64,000 nt of DNA from Okapia johnstoni (GCA_024291935.2 CM044314.1:28618001-28682000); one strand, 5' to 3'; positions 22,397 through 34,451 are shown, counted from the stretch's first letter. Translations and numbers: made by a program. Notes: generated from the letters alone by a model not told the origin.

Positions 22397-24069
22397 CTTA
22401 ATATATATAAATATATCCATTATAGATATTTAAATGGCTGACTTAATTTCTTAAAAGTTTTTGTCTTATTGTGGATAGGCTTTGAGTTATAAATCTCATG
22501 GCTATTAAATTGTAAAATTTTGGATCAAGCAAACAAAGATACATCAAGACAAAGTCAAGCCATTTTTAGGAGCAGTGATTTGTATGACCAATAACTACTT
22601 GAATGGAAAAATGTGGTCACCTGTTGACAAAGTCACATACTAACTGGAGTTAATATTTAAAAATTAATACCTAGTTTTCTCAGCCTTGTGACTTTTCCTT
22701 TTTAATTTTTTGGGGAAATACTTTATTCTAAATCTTAACCAGAGTACACTGGTTAATGACTTCATTTGTCCAAATTGTGTTATGATTGGGATGGGTGGCA
22801 TATGCATCAGAAATCTGTTTACTTTTCCAAGAGTTGCTATATATGTATACAGACCTGGAGGCCAAAAATGCCTAGTGAAGTTATTCACAAACAAATTCAG
22901 AAATATTAAACAAAGATACATCAGGACAAAGTCAGGCTTAACTCCAAAATTCAAGAATGATTCAATATTAGAAAATCCATTAAATAATTCATTAGATTAA
23001 GGCAAAAGGCAATGGAGGGGAAGTGGGGGCTTGGAGAAACCATGGGAAGAAACATTCCTTCACTTTAGCTTTGGACAAGGTGGTTCATACAACCCAGAGG
23101 TGGATTTCAATTTGGATATAATTCAGGACTAAACAATGTTCCTCAGTCCACCTCTGCTTGGCAGCAGTAAGAGAAGCAGTAAATTTAAGCATAATCAAAA
23201 AGTTTTCATCTCCCCCCACAAAACAAAAAGATTTTCTTTCTCTAGGAAAAATTCTGATTCTAAACAATGGGCTATTAATGCTTTATTAGACAGTTCATCT
23301 GAAACTTATATCTGAAAGATTCAAACTGAAGTCTTCACTTCTTAGGAATAAATTGATATGGTGCATTTATAACACATGGTTTCAAGACCTCACAGCCAGG
23401 AGGAAAGGTTTTTCTGGAAGCAAAGCTGAATGATAGCACCTTCAATCATGATTTGTGTTGCTCTGATGAATATGGTAGGTGCTCAGGGAAAGATCCATTC
23501 ACTATCCTTCAAGCTGAGACTCTTGGTCCCTGCACATCAAATCTAAAAACAGGAATCTAGAGAAGAGCATGGGACTCTCATTCAATTTTTAGTGGCTACA
23601 TATCAAAGATTTGAGGGTATCAGTGCAATGGTGCCTGGGTGGCCAGTGCTTTCATAATCAGGGTCTGGAAAGACCATCAGAAAGAGGTTGTGCCTAAGTG
23701 ATCTGAGAATCCCTTTTCTCTTGGTTTCTCATTCCCTCCTGAATACATTCACAGTTTAGATGCTTGTGTCCAATTCAGGAGAAGTCCAGTTGTTCTTTCC
23801 ATTTTCCAGTAGCCTCCAAAGTATACTCTCCAGGTGTGGCCCCTCTTGGGGAAAGTGGATTTCCTTTGTACTTTGTACAGATGAGCTTTGCGGGAGCAGA
23901 CCCATTAACACGTCAAAAGGAGAAAAGGCATTTTAATAGGTGCTCTTTAAAAATAAAAAGAAAACATGCTATTTCAAATCAGTAGGGAAAGAAATGGCTA
24001 GTGTTTTAATAATTAGCTAGTCATTTGAGGGGGGGAAAACCCAAAACCTGGATCCCCAAACATGTTGCA
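22397..24069. other. Intergenic, mostly unrecognised
   Basis: Apart from the direct repeats and a short L1-like stretch near 22,910-22,990, I see no gene or clear element. ORFs up to 96 codons look random. Confidence 0.4.
22531..22941. repeat. Pair of about 30-bp direct repeats, about 350 bp apart
   Basis: Copies beginning aaacaaagatacatca and continuing ggacaaagtcaggc or agacaaagtcaagc occur at about 22,531-22,560 and 22,911-22,941 with about two differences. The second copy leads into L1-like sequence (gattcaatattagaaaatcc). Confidence 0.7.
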
Positions 24070-24570
24070 GATGGATTCAAAAATTAAACATAAAAAGTAA
24101 AACTGTAAAGGCATTGCAAAAAGATAAAGCACATATTTATAACCTTAAACAGGACCAAAAGACACAAAGCCCAAGATATAAAGGAAAGACCGATGTGATT
24201 ACATCGAAATAAAAACAATACACCACAAATTTAAAAAGACAATTGATAGCTTAGGAGAAAATATTTATAATATATAACAAAAAATGAACACCAAGAATCA
24301 GACATATTGAGAGAAAAAAGAAGCTATCCTAGAGAAATAAACTAACAATAAAAAACTGCAATTTGCAGAAGAGAAAACGCAAATAGTCAATACACGTGTG
24401 AAAAGGTGGTGAGACTCCATCAGGGAAATGTAAGTAAAATGTCAGATTAACAAGGAACAATGAAGACTGCAAACATTACATTGCTAACAAGACTGGGAAA
24501 TAATCCCCTTATCCCGGCTGGTGAGACAGATAGTGGGCACATTCTTCTGGGAGGGCAGTTTGACAGTTCT
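24070..24570 (+). mobile_element. Old L1 3' region, first part (split by a CHR SINE)
   Basis: It shows the old L1 pattern: ccaaaagacacaaagcccaagatataaagg, aattgcagaagagaaaacgc and the 'gggagggcagtttgacag' block. It continues after the SINE at 24,943. Confidence 0.65.
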
Positions 24571-24940
24571 TTTTTTTTTAAATATTTGTTTATTGAATTT
24601 TGTTTTGATTGTGCTGGGTCTTTGTTGTTGTGCGGGCTGTCTCTAGTTGTGGGGGGTGCGGGGGGTGCGCTACTCTTCGTTGCAGTGCCCTGGCCTCTCA
24701 CTGCAGTAGCTTCTCGTGTTGTGGAGCACAGAGGCTAGGGCACTCAGGCTTCAGTAGTTGTGGCTCATGGGCTCAATAGTTGCAGTTCCTGGGCTCTAGA
24801 GCAACAGGCTCAATAGTTGTAGTGCACAGGCTTAGTGGCCCCACAGCAGGTGGAATCTTCCCAAATCAAGAGTCAAACCCGTGTCTCCTGCATTGCAAGG
24901 CAGATTCTTTAGCACTGAGCCACCAGGAAAACCCTGAAAG
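24571..24940 (-). mobile_element. CHR-type SINE (reverse), long copy
   Basis: Reverse CHR: T-rich tail, gctgggtctttgttgttgtgc, several 'gttgtagtgcacaggctt' blocks, then tcaaacccgtgtctcctgc and tgagccaccaggaaaaccctg. A near-match (acagttcttttt / aaagttcttttt) flanks it as a likely target-site duplication. Confidence 0.88.
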
Positions 24941-24942
24941 TT

Positions 24943-25400
24943 CTTTTTAACTGGAAAGCCCCCCTGGCCCAATAGTCCCATTTTGGTATCTACAAAAGCC
25001 TACATTAGTCTTTTAAAAATTAAGTATTATTTGTGATAGCAAAAGGATGAGAATAATTTTTTTTACCTTATTCACAGGAATTCACACTCTATTTTTTTCT
25101 AGATTAATATGGAATACTGAATTACAATTGCTTCCTCCATTTAGCAATCTGAGCTATGTGTTGACTTTTGATTCTTGTAGATTTATTCCAAACTATAGTT
25201 GCTAGTATACCTAGCCTTTGTGAAGTACATATATACCTAGCTGACCAGAAAAAATGAACAAGCAATAAAATAAAACAAACAAAATACCCAGGATGAGAAC
25301 AATTTAAATGTCCACCTGCAGGGAGATAACAGATTTGCTATGCAGTAGTTTACATAAGTTGGGACTTACAAACCCACTGGAAGTAAATACATTAAATAGA
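24943..25400 (+). mobile_element. Old L1 3' region, second part (approximate)
   Basis: It continues the L1 after the SINE: ttaactggaaagcccccctggcccaatag, gatgagaacaatttaaatgtccacc, agtttacataagttgggac. The 5' and 3' edges are estimates. Confidence 0.5.
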
Positions 25401-26261
25401 TTTATACAAAGACATTCTTAAGGTTAAAATAGATAAGTGCAAAAAGAAAATATGTCTGCTAGCACCCTTTGGCCTTTTGTTTCCTTTTAACTTGAACAGA
25501 GTTAACATGTTCTTTACTCTCTGGCTTCGCTTTCATGAAATGAAAGCTAACCACTTTTTTTTTGTTTGTTTTTTGTAAGGAAGAGAATACAAATGAGAAA
25601 GATATGGAGGGAAAGTGGGAGATGGAGGGTGGGTCTATAAGGTGGGTCTGTATTTCAGTCAGGGTTCTCCAGAGAAACACAACCGATCGGGGAAACAGAC
25701 ACACACACACACCATGAACCCATGCTAGTGATTTAGCTGGGAAGTGGACAAAGTCCCTACCCTCAAAGAGCTCAGACCTGGTGGGTGAGACACGTGTTTA
25801 ATTGCCACTCACTGTGATGAGGGCTCTAGGAATAAAGTACCGTATGTTTGCTCTGGAGCCATTTAAAGGAGCTGCCATTCTGAAAGTGAGGAGTCAGGCA
25901 AGGCTTTCCAGTGCAAATGACATTTAAACTGAGACTTGAAAGTGAGACCAGAAACTAGTCAGGAGAGAGTTAGGGAGGATGGAGAAGGCAAGTGAGAGGG
26001 ATATGCACTAGCGGGAGGAAGAACAAAGATTTGAGAATAGGTAGAGTATGATTTACTGGGGGCACAGCTGATAATTCAGTTGGGAGTAGAATGTGAGGAG
26101 GAGGAGTGAGAGGTGAGGCTGCAGGGCTAAGTAAGGCCTAACTCATACAGGGTGTTTTGAGTTGGTTAAGGAGTTTGGAATTCATCCTGAGGGCAATGGA
26201 GAGCCACAGATGAGTTTTAAGCAATGGAGGAACATAATCAATATGCATTTTAGTAAATATT
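25401..26261. other. Intergenic; short (AC)n and old repeat-like sequence
   Basis: It contains a short (AC)n run near 25,697-25,712. The stretch 25,740-26,250 looks like a decayed old interspersed repeat I cannot name. No gene is seen. Confidence 0.4.
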
Positions 26262-26614
26262 ACTTATACTATCAAGATAGGAGGGAAAAACATCAGCAAC
26301 CTCAGATATGTGGATGATACCACTGCAATGGCAGAAAGTGAAGAGGAACTAAAGAGCCTCTTGATGAGGTTGAAGGAGAAGAGTGAAAGAGCCGGCTTAA
26401 AACTAAATATTAAAAAAACTAAGACCATGGCATCCGGTCCTGTTATTTCATGGCGAATAGAGGAGGAAAAGGTGGAATTAGCAACAGATTTCCTCTTCTT
26501 GGGCTCTAAAATCACTGTGGACAGTGACTGCAGCCATGAAATCAGAAGATGGCTGCTTCCTGGAAGGAAAGCGATGACAAACCTAGACAGTGTGTTGAAA
26601 AACAGAGACATTAC
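26262..26614 (+). mobile_element. BovB LINE, 5' part of a copy split by an LTR
   Basis: It starts in the RT region at GGKNISNLRYVDDTTAMAESEEELKSLLM, with YVDD where other copies have YADD, and runs to aacagagacattac. The copy resumes at 27,360. Confidence 0.92.
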
Positions 26615-27359
26615 TGAAAGGTTGTTGCTGAACCACGTAAAAGACGCCGGGATACTTGGCCTCCAGAGAAGAATTCAATCCGGGGCCAGAGACGAGGCTT
26701 GATCGCTCAGAGCTTTTGTGTAATAAAGTTTTATTAAAGTAAAAAGGAGATGGAGAAAGCTTCTGACATAGGCATCAGAAGGGGGCAGAAAGAGTACCCC
26801 CTGCTAGCCTTCAGGTGGATATTATATAGTCACCAGTAACCTGTTAATGAAAGAAAGGAATGTCTTAAAACTCAGAATGGCACCAGGCCCCTCATCCATA
26901 AGATGCATTTTGGGATAATCCTGGGCCATAAAACGATTGACTTGAATCTTGTAGAAGGGCAGATTACCATGCAAATAGTTTCGTTTACCTAGATTAGGGG
27001 AGCAATGTCTGAGTATAACATACTGGTTTGTCAAGTAGGTTCTGAGCCATTAGGCGGAACCAACTTGAAGACAGAGTTTGGGGTAAATGCATAGTACATT
27101 AACGTAGCTTAAGACAAACATTTCCATAAGAAAAATGCAGTGGTTAACTCAAGGTTTGAGAATAGTTAGCTTCAGGTGAAACCAGGTGTCATGGCAACAC
27201 AGTATTTTAAGAGAAACCTCTTTTAAATTTGTATAGAGAAGGGAAAAAATATCGTTAGTTTGTTTCCTCCTGCCGCTTAAGAGAGATAAAAATGTCTGAC
27301 ACTCGCAGCCTATTTCCTCCGTTTGGAGACCCCTGGCCTTCCCGCCTATTACCCTCTCA
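26615..27359 (-). mobile_element. Solo endogenous retrovirus LTR with 4-bp target-site duplication, inside a BovB
   Basis: The 745-bp block begins TGAAAGG and ends CTCTCA on the plus strand (TG...CA). It is bounded by TTAC at 26611-26614 and TTAC at 27360-27363. Removing it and one TTAC restores a continuous BovB. On the minus strand it has an AATAAAACTTTATT polyadenylation region and a GC-rich U5-like end. A 4-bp duplication suits a class I (gamma-like) retrovirus. No internal viral genes remain. Confidence 0.88.
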
Positions 27360-27826
27360 TTACTCTGTTAACAAAGGTCCATATAGTCAAGGCTGTAATC
27401 TTCCCAGTGGCCACATAAAGAACAGTTGTGAGAGCTGGACTGTAAAGAAGGCAAAGCGCCAAAGAATTGATGCCTTTGAACTGTGGTGCTGGTGAAGACT
27501 CCTGCGAGTCCCTTGGACAGGAAGGAGATCAAACTAGTCAATCTTAAGGGAAATCAACCCTGAATACTCATTGGAAGGACTGATGCTGAAGCTGAAGCTC
27601 CAGTATTTTGGTCATCTGATGTGAACAGCTGACCCATTGGAAAATTCCCTGATGTTGGGAAAGATTGAGGGCAGAAGGAGAAGAGGGCATCCGAGGATGG
27701 GATGACTGGATGGCATCACTGATGCAATAGACATGAACTTGGGCAAACTTTGGGAGATGGTGAGGCACAGGGAGGACTGGCATGCTACAGCCCATTTGGT
27801 AGCAAACAATCAGACATGACAACAGC
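27360..27826 (+). mobile_element. BovB LINE, 3' part of the split copy
   Basis: It continues from tctgttaacaaaggtcc through [22 protein letters not shown] to the 3' end near aatcagacatgacaacag. Confidence 0.92.
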
Positions 27827-28887
27827 TTATACTATGGAAAATGATTTCGGAGTAGTCAAACTAGAGTTTTGCTAGGTCACCACCATAAGAAGGTTAATGT
27901 CATCATCTTCACGAAAATTGTTGGTAATGTGACCATGATAAGCAAAAAAGCCATAAGTATGGAGAAAGCATAGGTGTTTGAGGAATATTCATGAGGGTTG
28001 AGGTATCAGGGGTTGATTATGTACGTCAGAGAAAAGGAGAAGGAGGGAGTGAATGAAATGGATGTTCGTGCCATATACAAAGCCAGGGAGCACTTGCAGA
28101 TAACCTGTTCTGGGGAAAATTCAGCTCTGTACATTGGAGTTTGAAGTTTCTGTGGGTCAGCTGGGTTAGGACGTCTTATAGGCAGTTGGGTACATGGGGG
28201 GTTTCAAGCTCAGGAGAGGGAGTGAAAGTCCTCAGAAATTTCAGGTGGTATCTGCAGTGACTAGAGTAAATGAGGTCATTTGGGAGGCTCTGGACTTTAG
28301 GGATGAACCTGAGTTAATAGAAGGCGAGGAAGTGGGGTATAGCAAGTTTAAACAAGCTGTTCAAGAGATTCAGCTGGAAACGGGAAGAAGAATATAATGT
28401 AGTAACTGCAGTAGTAACCTGGGGCTAAGAGGCGGTTTGCTTGCTTGTTTTACGATGGACAAGACACACTTACATCTTAAAAAAAAAGAAGAAACAAAAG
28501 CAGTGAAAAACAAAGCTCCACGTGTGTTTGGGTAAAGACAAAGCAAAAGAACTATTCATATCCCTGAATTAATAATTGTGGTTGTTCCCCTGAGGAAGGG
28601 GAATACTTAAGGGGATACAGTTTCAAAAGGGGCCTTTGCATTATCTTCACTGCTAGACTTTCAAAACTCTTGAGGATGTATTCATATAATGTGGGTACAT
28701 CGGTTATTCATTTGTCTGGATAGCAGATCATATTTTGTGCCTACTCTGTGCCGGGTCTTGTCTTCGGTGCTGAGGATAGAGAGGTGAACAAAACAGAACC
28801 ACTAGTCTCTGTACGGATCTCTGTATCGACTGAATGCTGATGTGTGGGAGAAACACAGTAAACAAAACTAGCAAATAAAATGCAATA
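27827..28887. other. Intergenic, with a MIR-like piece
   Basis: No gene is seen. Part of 28,690-28,800 (gcctactctgtgccgggtcttg, ggatagagaggtgaacaaaacag) looks like MIR. The rest is unrecognised. Confidence 0.45.
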
Positions 28888-29399
28888 GCGTGATAGACGG
28901 TGGCAACGCTATGGGAAAAGTAAACCGGGGGAGGGGAGAACAGTACTACCAGGGGTTATTGCGTGATAGACGGTGGTAACGCTATGGGAAAAGTAAACCG
29001 GGGGAGGGGAGAACAGTACTACCAGGGGTTATTGCGTGATAGACGGTGGTAACGCTATGGGAAAAGTAAACCGGGGCAGGGGAGAACAGTACTACCAGGG
29101 GTTATTGCGTGATAGACGGTGGTAACGCTATGGGAAAAGTAAACCGGGGGAGGGGAGAACAGTACTACCAGGGGTTATTGCGTGATAGACGGTGGTAACG
29201 CTATGGGAAAAGTAAACCGGGGCAGGGGAGAACAGTACTACCAGGGGTTATTGCGTGATAGACGGTGGTAACGCTATGGGAAAAGTAAACCGGGGGAGGG
29301 GAGAACAGTACTACCAGGGGTTATTGCGTGATAGACGGTGGCAAACGCTATGGGAAAAGTAAACCGGGGGAGGGGAGAACAGTACTACCAGGGGTTATT
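28888..29399. repeat. 73-bp minisatellite, seven near-identical copies
   Basis: The unit starting gcgtgatagacggtgg and ending accaggggttatt repeats at 28888, 28961, 29034, 29107, 29180, 29253 and 29326. Copies differ at very few positions. The first and last have ggtggc where the inner five have ggtggt, the last has one extra A, and copies 3 and 5 have ggggcagggg where the others have gggggagggg. There are no unique spacers. Confidence 0.97.
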
Positions 29400-29439
29400 C
29401 TAGTTTTGGCTCTGGGTAAGGGCAGAATTATACTTTCGT

Positions 29440-29690
29440 CTGTATTATATGCCTAGGAATGGGATTTTTGGATCATATGGTAACTCTGTTTTTAGTTTTT
29501 TGAGGAACCTCCATACTGTTCTCATAGTAGCTGTACCAAATTCCATTCCCACCAACGGTGTAGAAGGGTTCCTTTTTTTCCACACCCTCTCTAGCAATCG
29601 TTATTTTTAGACTTTTAATGATGACCATTCTGACCGGTGTGAGGTGATACCTTGCTGTAGTTTTGATTTACTGGTGCACATTTGATAGCT
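29440..29690 (-). mobile_element. L1 fragment (reverse)
   Basis: It contains the common reverse L1 segment: ggatcatatggtaactctg, ttccattcccaccaacggtg, accattctgaccggtgtgagg. Confidence 0.85.
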
Positions 29691-31127
29691 GGAAAAGTGA
29701 GTAGGTAAAAGGTAAGTTCTGGTTCTCACCAGGTGCATAGTTAACTCCACCTGAGACCATGTTCTGTGGCCTGTTCCTTAACAGAAGAGTTTCTCAGGCA
29801 CACAAGGGTTTTTGTTTGGAAATGCAGCTCATCTCCAGGAAGCTATCTTCTTCTTGGAAGTTAGAATGACACTCAGGACAGTATGACAGTCTGTGATAAA
29901 AGTCATGTGACAAAAGGCTCCCAAGACATCCAGGGAGAATGAGGGTGGTGGGCCAGTAAGAACTACCTCCTACCAAAGGAAAACAAAAGTCAACCCAAGA
30001 GTCAGAGAAAGACTCCTATTATTAGAGATCAGAAATTCAGTGTCAAAAAAGATCATAAAAGTATTCCCCAGCATGAGTTACACCATTTTGTGTCACAATT
30101 ACTTTTTATATTGCATTATATTGCATTTATATTGTTAATATTAAGTCTTGTTGCATCAGCTCCCATGTTTCCTTCATATCTTTCTTATGATCTTTCCTCC
30201 ATACAAAGAAAAACACGAAACATTTGTTGTCATCAAGTAAAAGTGGTGCCAGTGAGTAAAGAAGACCTTAATTTTCAAATTAAGTAATAACTTTAATTCT
30301 CAAGTTAAATACAAAGAGAAGGAAGCAAAGCTTGTTTTCAGTGCATTTTAATGTGTGAGAATGTCTTTCTGTCAGGCATCGACTATCTCTGGTTTGAAAC
30401 ACTGATCAGTGCTTGGTTTAGATGAGAGAGGACTTGTGAGGAAGGGAAAAGATACCCAAACTTCTTGTGCCTTTTTTTTCCACTTGCTGATCTCTAAATC
30501 CACTGCTAAGTCATGTAGGGTTGCTTCAGCTTCTCCTGTCTTAGCCGACTATTGCCTTGTGAACGGTACTATTTGAAGAATTGTGAAGAAAGGCTGAGAA
30601 CCACTATGAGCTGAGGGATTCCTGATGTCATCCCTCTGCGTTCAGCAGGTCTGACTCATCTCGGGTGGTCCTGAGCCAGTGAGTTCTCTTGGGCTGTCTG
30701 GGCTGCGGAGGAGAGCACAGGCGAACTGTGCAGGCCACGGCAGTCGTTTGCTGGGGCTGACATACACCACACACTATGGCTTAAAGTCATAGGAATTTAC
30801 TCTCTCACTCCCAGAGGCCAGAATTCCAAACCAAAGTGTCTTCGGGGCTATATCGCCCCTGAGGGCTCTAGGGAGGAATCCTCTGTTGACTTTTCAGCTT
30901 CTGATAGTAAGTTTATGTTTCAGACCAGATTATTGAGTCAACTGAAGAAGGAAAAAAAAAAGCACAACCTAGAAGTTGGGAATTATGCTTTACTTACAGA
31001 CTTAAGCTGAAGAGACAGCCTCTCAGATAACTATGAGGGACCGTTCTGAAGAGGTAAGGGAGGAGCCGGGGTATATAGGAGTTTTTGCAAAAAACAAAAC
31101 AAACAAATAAACAAAATACCCAGGTAT
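29691..31127. other. Intergenic, no gene recognised
   Basis: No coding exon is visible. Part of 30,760-30,900 (actatggcttaaagtcatagg, cccagaggccagaattcc) looks like an old interspersed repeat whose family I cannot fix. Confidence 0.4.
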
Positions 31128-31322
31128 GTTCCCTAGTAGCTCGGACAGTAAAGCAACTGCCTGCAAGGCAGGAGACCTGAGTTTGATCCCTGGGTCAGGA
31201 AGATCCCCTGGAGAAGGAAATGGCAACCCACTCAAGTATTCTTGCCTGGAAAATTCCATGGACAGAGGAGCCTGGCGGGCTATAGAGTCGGCAGAGTCGG
31301 ACACGACTGAGTGACTAACACA
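31128..31322 (+). mobile_element. Bov-tA SINE
   Basis: tRNA-like head (ttccctagtagctcggacag, gtttgatccctgggtc), Bov-A body, end cacgactgagtgactaac. Confidence 0.93.
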
Positions 31323-31359
31323 CAGTCAGAACATCAAAAGATAACTGTTAATTATTTTG

Positions 31360-31567
31360 TGTGCTTAGTGGTTCAGTTGCGTCTCATTGTTTGAGACCCC
31401 ATGGACTGTAGCCCACCAGGCTCCTCTGACCATGGGAATTGTCCAGGCAAGGATACTGGAATGTGTTGCCATGCCCCTCCTCCAAGGGATCTTGCCAACC
31501 TGGGGATTGAACCCAGGTCTCTCACATTGTGGGCAGATTCTTTACCCTCTGAGCCATGAGGGAAGTC
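31360..31567 (-). mobile_element. Bov-tA SINE (reverse)
   Basis: Reverse Bov-tA: gtggttcagttgcgtctcattg, ccatggactgtagcccacc, attgaacccaggtctctcac, gagccatgagggaagtc. It forms an inverted pair with the copy at 31,128. Confidence 0.93.
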
Positions 31568-32099
31568 AGTTAATTACTTTAGTGCTTTTCTATGTTTAGG
31601 GAGATGCCAGAATCTGTATTCACTACAATCATTTCTTTGATTTGCACCTTAATTATCTAGGTCTGGTATCCTCTTTTTCTCCATCACGAATCCCCTCAGG
31701 CTCACAGTTGGTGGCAGCTTTTAGTGGCTGAGGGGTTGATGGCTGCAATATCCTTGGTTTACTGATATGGCAACATTTGTCTAAAATCAAAATTTGTTTT
31801 CAGCTTTATTTGATTTATGTCAATTGGCTTATTTTAAAAAGCTTTTATGACAGATACTGTTTCAAACTTTTCACAGTTTAAATAAATGTAAATGTCTTTG
31901 AAAGTTGCAGAAGATTCTAATATCTGTTTAATCATTTGACATCTGAGAGGTCTTCACATATTCATTCATATCTGCACCTAGGCATTTTCTTAGAATCTTG
32001 GGCTATACTTGCAAGATGACGTGAAAGCAGTATGAACTAGCCTGTCATAGTGAAGCAAGGTGACAGACACTAAGGAGTCCTTTCTAGTGGACTTTCAGA
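31568..32099. other. Intergenic, nothing recognised
   Basis: AT-rich unique-looking sequence without a gene or clear repeat. Confidence 0.4.
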
Positions 32100-32510
32100 G
32101 ATTGAAGGTGGCAGATTGCATTTTCCAAAGATGGCCACAACCACATCTTCCGTCCCACATGCTCTTCTACTAAGTGACCTTGCCTTGCCCCACCAGGAGG
32201 TGGACTGTCAACCCCTTCCCCTGGAACCTGGGCAACATGCTCTGAATACAGTGAAGCAGCAGAGGTTGCACTTGGGACTAAGATCAGGTCAAAAGAGACC
32301 TTGCAGTTCCTCGTTAGGCATTCTGGCCTGTTCTCTCGGGATGTTCCTCTCCGAGCCAGCCTTCATGCCATGGGAGTTCAACTCATGGGGAGGTCCATGT
32401 AGGTACTCTGGTTGGCAGCCAGGGCTGAATGCCCAGACTGCAACAGCATCTAGGATGGCCACGTGAGTGAGCCTGCTTGGATGTCGGCCTGTCAGAACTG
32501 CTAGCGATTC
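32100..32510 (+). mobile_element. MLT1-type (ERVL-MaLR) LTR
   Basis: The order of blocks matches an MLT1 LTR: accttgccttgccccaccaggagg, cccctggaacctgggc, gcagcagaggttgcac, ttctctcgggatgttcctctc, aggtactctggttggcagcc. ORFs of 116 and 89 codons here are non-coding. The family call is by eye. Confidence 0.55.
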
Positions 32511-32849
32511 CCGCATGCATGAAAGACTTCCAACGGAAAACAGTGTAGTTAAGCTCACTCAGGAAATTGGAAAGACAGGTGGTTTTTTTTTTTTTCAAAC
32601 TGCTATTTCCTTATAGTTTGCTTTTACAGTAATAAATAACCAGAATAGTGTTTTCACTGCATGCTCCACTGGTTCCCCTGTGTCCTAAAAACCCGTGTGC
32701 GTCCTAAAAACCTAAAAAGCTCCATCTCCCACACCTTAATCTAATCACTTCCCACTTTCTCTAAATGTCATTTCTCTTTTCTAAGGGTTCTAACCTGGGA
32801 ATTCTATGCTCAGACACCCACCCTTTTATCCTGTATTATTGATTGACTC

Positions 32850-33065
32850 AGGCATCCCTGGTGGCTCAGTGGTAAAGAATCCACTGGCATTGCAGGAGAC
32901 CCAGGTTTGATCCCTGGGTTGGGAAGATCCCCTGGAGAAGGAAATGGCAACCCACTCCAGTGTTCTTGCCTGGAGAATTCCATGAACAGAAGAGCCTGGT
33001 GGGCTAGTCCAGGGGGTCGCAAAAGAGTCAGACATGACTTAGTCTCTAAACAACACAACAACAAT
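32850..33065 (+). mobile_element. Bov-tA SINE
   Basis: Head catccctggtggctcagtgg, B box gtttgatccctggg, Bov-A body, end ctctaaacaacacaacaac. Confidence 0.93.
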
Positions 33066-34027
33066 AACATTGGCTGGATCCTCTGGGTCCACGTCAGGTT
33101 TCTCTCCCTTCTGGTGTTTCAACCACCTCCCTTGAATAGCACCATCTCCTCCTCAGGGTTGGGAATGTCTCTTCTACAGTGTCACCAGGACACAGGGGAT
33201 GCTACAATTCTGGTTGTCTCAATCTGGCCCCAACCAGTCGAAGGGGCTCAGAATGGGAGCCTCCCAAATTTTCCAGTGGCTACACTGGGTCGTGCTATCT
33301 CAAAAACCACAGACTTTTACTCCAAACACATCTGTCATTTTGGGTCAGGAAGTTGGAAATGTAAGCACCTGTGGCCACATTGAGCTTCCAGCATGACACA
33401 CAGTCCAGTGCAGATGGACTTGACCAGAGGCTGCTGGAAGTTTTGTGGGCTGAGACCCTAACTGTTCTCTACTTCATGTTCTCATAAGGAATTACAGCAT
33501 TCTATTAACTGAATGCTTCCACTTGCTTCTTATTTCCCTGAGTAGGAATATGAGAATTTTAAACCCAAAGACAGTAAATACTATGTTTCCTTAGTCTGCA
33601 GAATGTAAGGAACTTTTCTTTTTAAAATCAAATTCAGGAATTAGGGACCTAGGTGTAAATTAGGCTTCAGACAATCACTTTTGATATTCACCTATTGTCC
33701 ACCTCAGAGGCCACCATACTACTTTTGAAGCCCAGTCTCAAAAGTGGGTGCTTGTCCTTCATCGCTTATGGATGTGAAGACAAACATTCTTGGCAATGCT
33801 TTGGGTCTGTTGCAAAGTAGCCACGTTGTCTTCACTAGCAGTCTGGGAAGTTGCACCAGAAACAGACTCTGGGACATTCATTTTCAGAGTTATATCCTAT
33901 AACATCGTGGGTCAAACGATCCTGATCTCTAAGGCCCTTTTCTCGATTGGAAATCATATGCGCGTGTGTTCACTTTTCTAAAATGTGAATTATTTCCTTA
34001 TGAAAACAATTAACTGCCTTTCCTGAG
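33066..34027. other. Intergenic, nothing recognised
   Basis: No gene or named repeat. The 158-codon ORF at 32907-33383 begins in the upstream SINE and is not supported as a gene. Confidence 0.4.
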
Positions 34028-34451
34028 GGCAGTGCCCTAACACGCCTGCGCAGCAGGCCACCCCCTGCTCCGCCTTCCCCTCCCCCCTCCTTATCTTTTC
34101 CTCCCTTCTCCCTAGCTCCTCAATTCATCCCCTTCCCGCCTGGTCTCAGAGGACCCCACTGTAGCACCACTTGTCTTGGCCCTTCCAACAACCTCCGCGA
34201 AGCCGTCGGTACCACTCCCAGACCACGTGGGCCCCAGTGGGCTGCCCACATCTGTCCCCCAACTCCCTGTTCTGCTGGGCTTTCTGAGTCATCAGAAAGA
34301 TGACTCGTCGTGGGTGGCTTTCTGAGCCGCCCCTTCCGTGCCCCTCTCTGCATCCTCTTCGGCCACTTGGGACTCTGTCCCCTCGGCCCACCCCTACCCT
34401 GCCCCATCACCGCGTTCCGCTCCCCGCCCCGGCCGCCCAGGGAACCGGCGG
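34028..34451. other. GC-rich stretch before the CTDNEP1 retrocopy
   Basis: The sequence is C-rich and CpG-containing, unlike its surroundings. It could be 5' UTR-derived sequence of the retrocopy or a small independent GC island. I cannot align it to the CTDNEP1 N-terminal coding region, which appears to be missing. Confidence 0.35.

Noticed and set aside
28888..29399. Regular repeats resembling a CRISPR array
   Set aside because: The 73-bp units are contiguous with no unique spacers, and the genome is mammalian. It is a minisatellite.
31128..31322. tRNA-like A/B-box sequences as true tRNA genes
   Set aside because: These lie in the heads of Bov-tA and CHR SINEs throughout the window. None has a complete cloverleaf, and each is joined to a SINE body.
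32116..32466. 116-codon ORF as a gene
   Set aside because: It lies within an MLT1-like LTR, and an overlapping minus-strand ORF has equal claim. No protein family is recognised.
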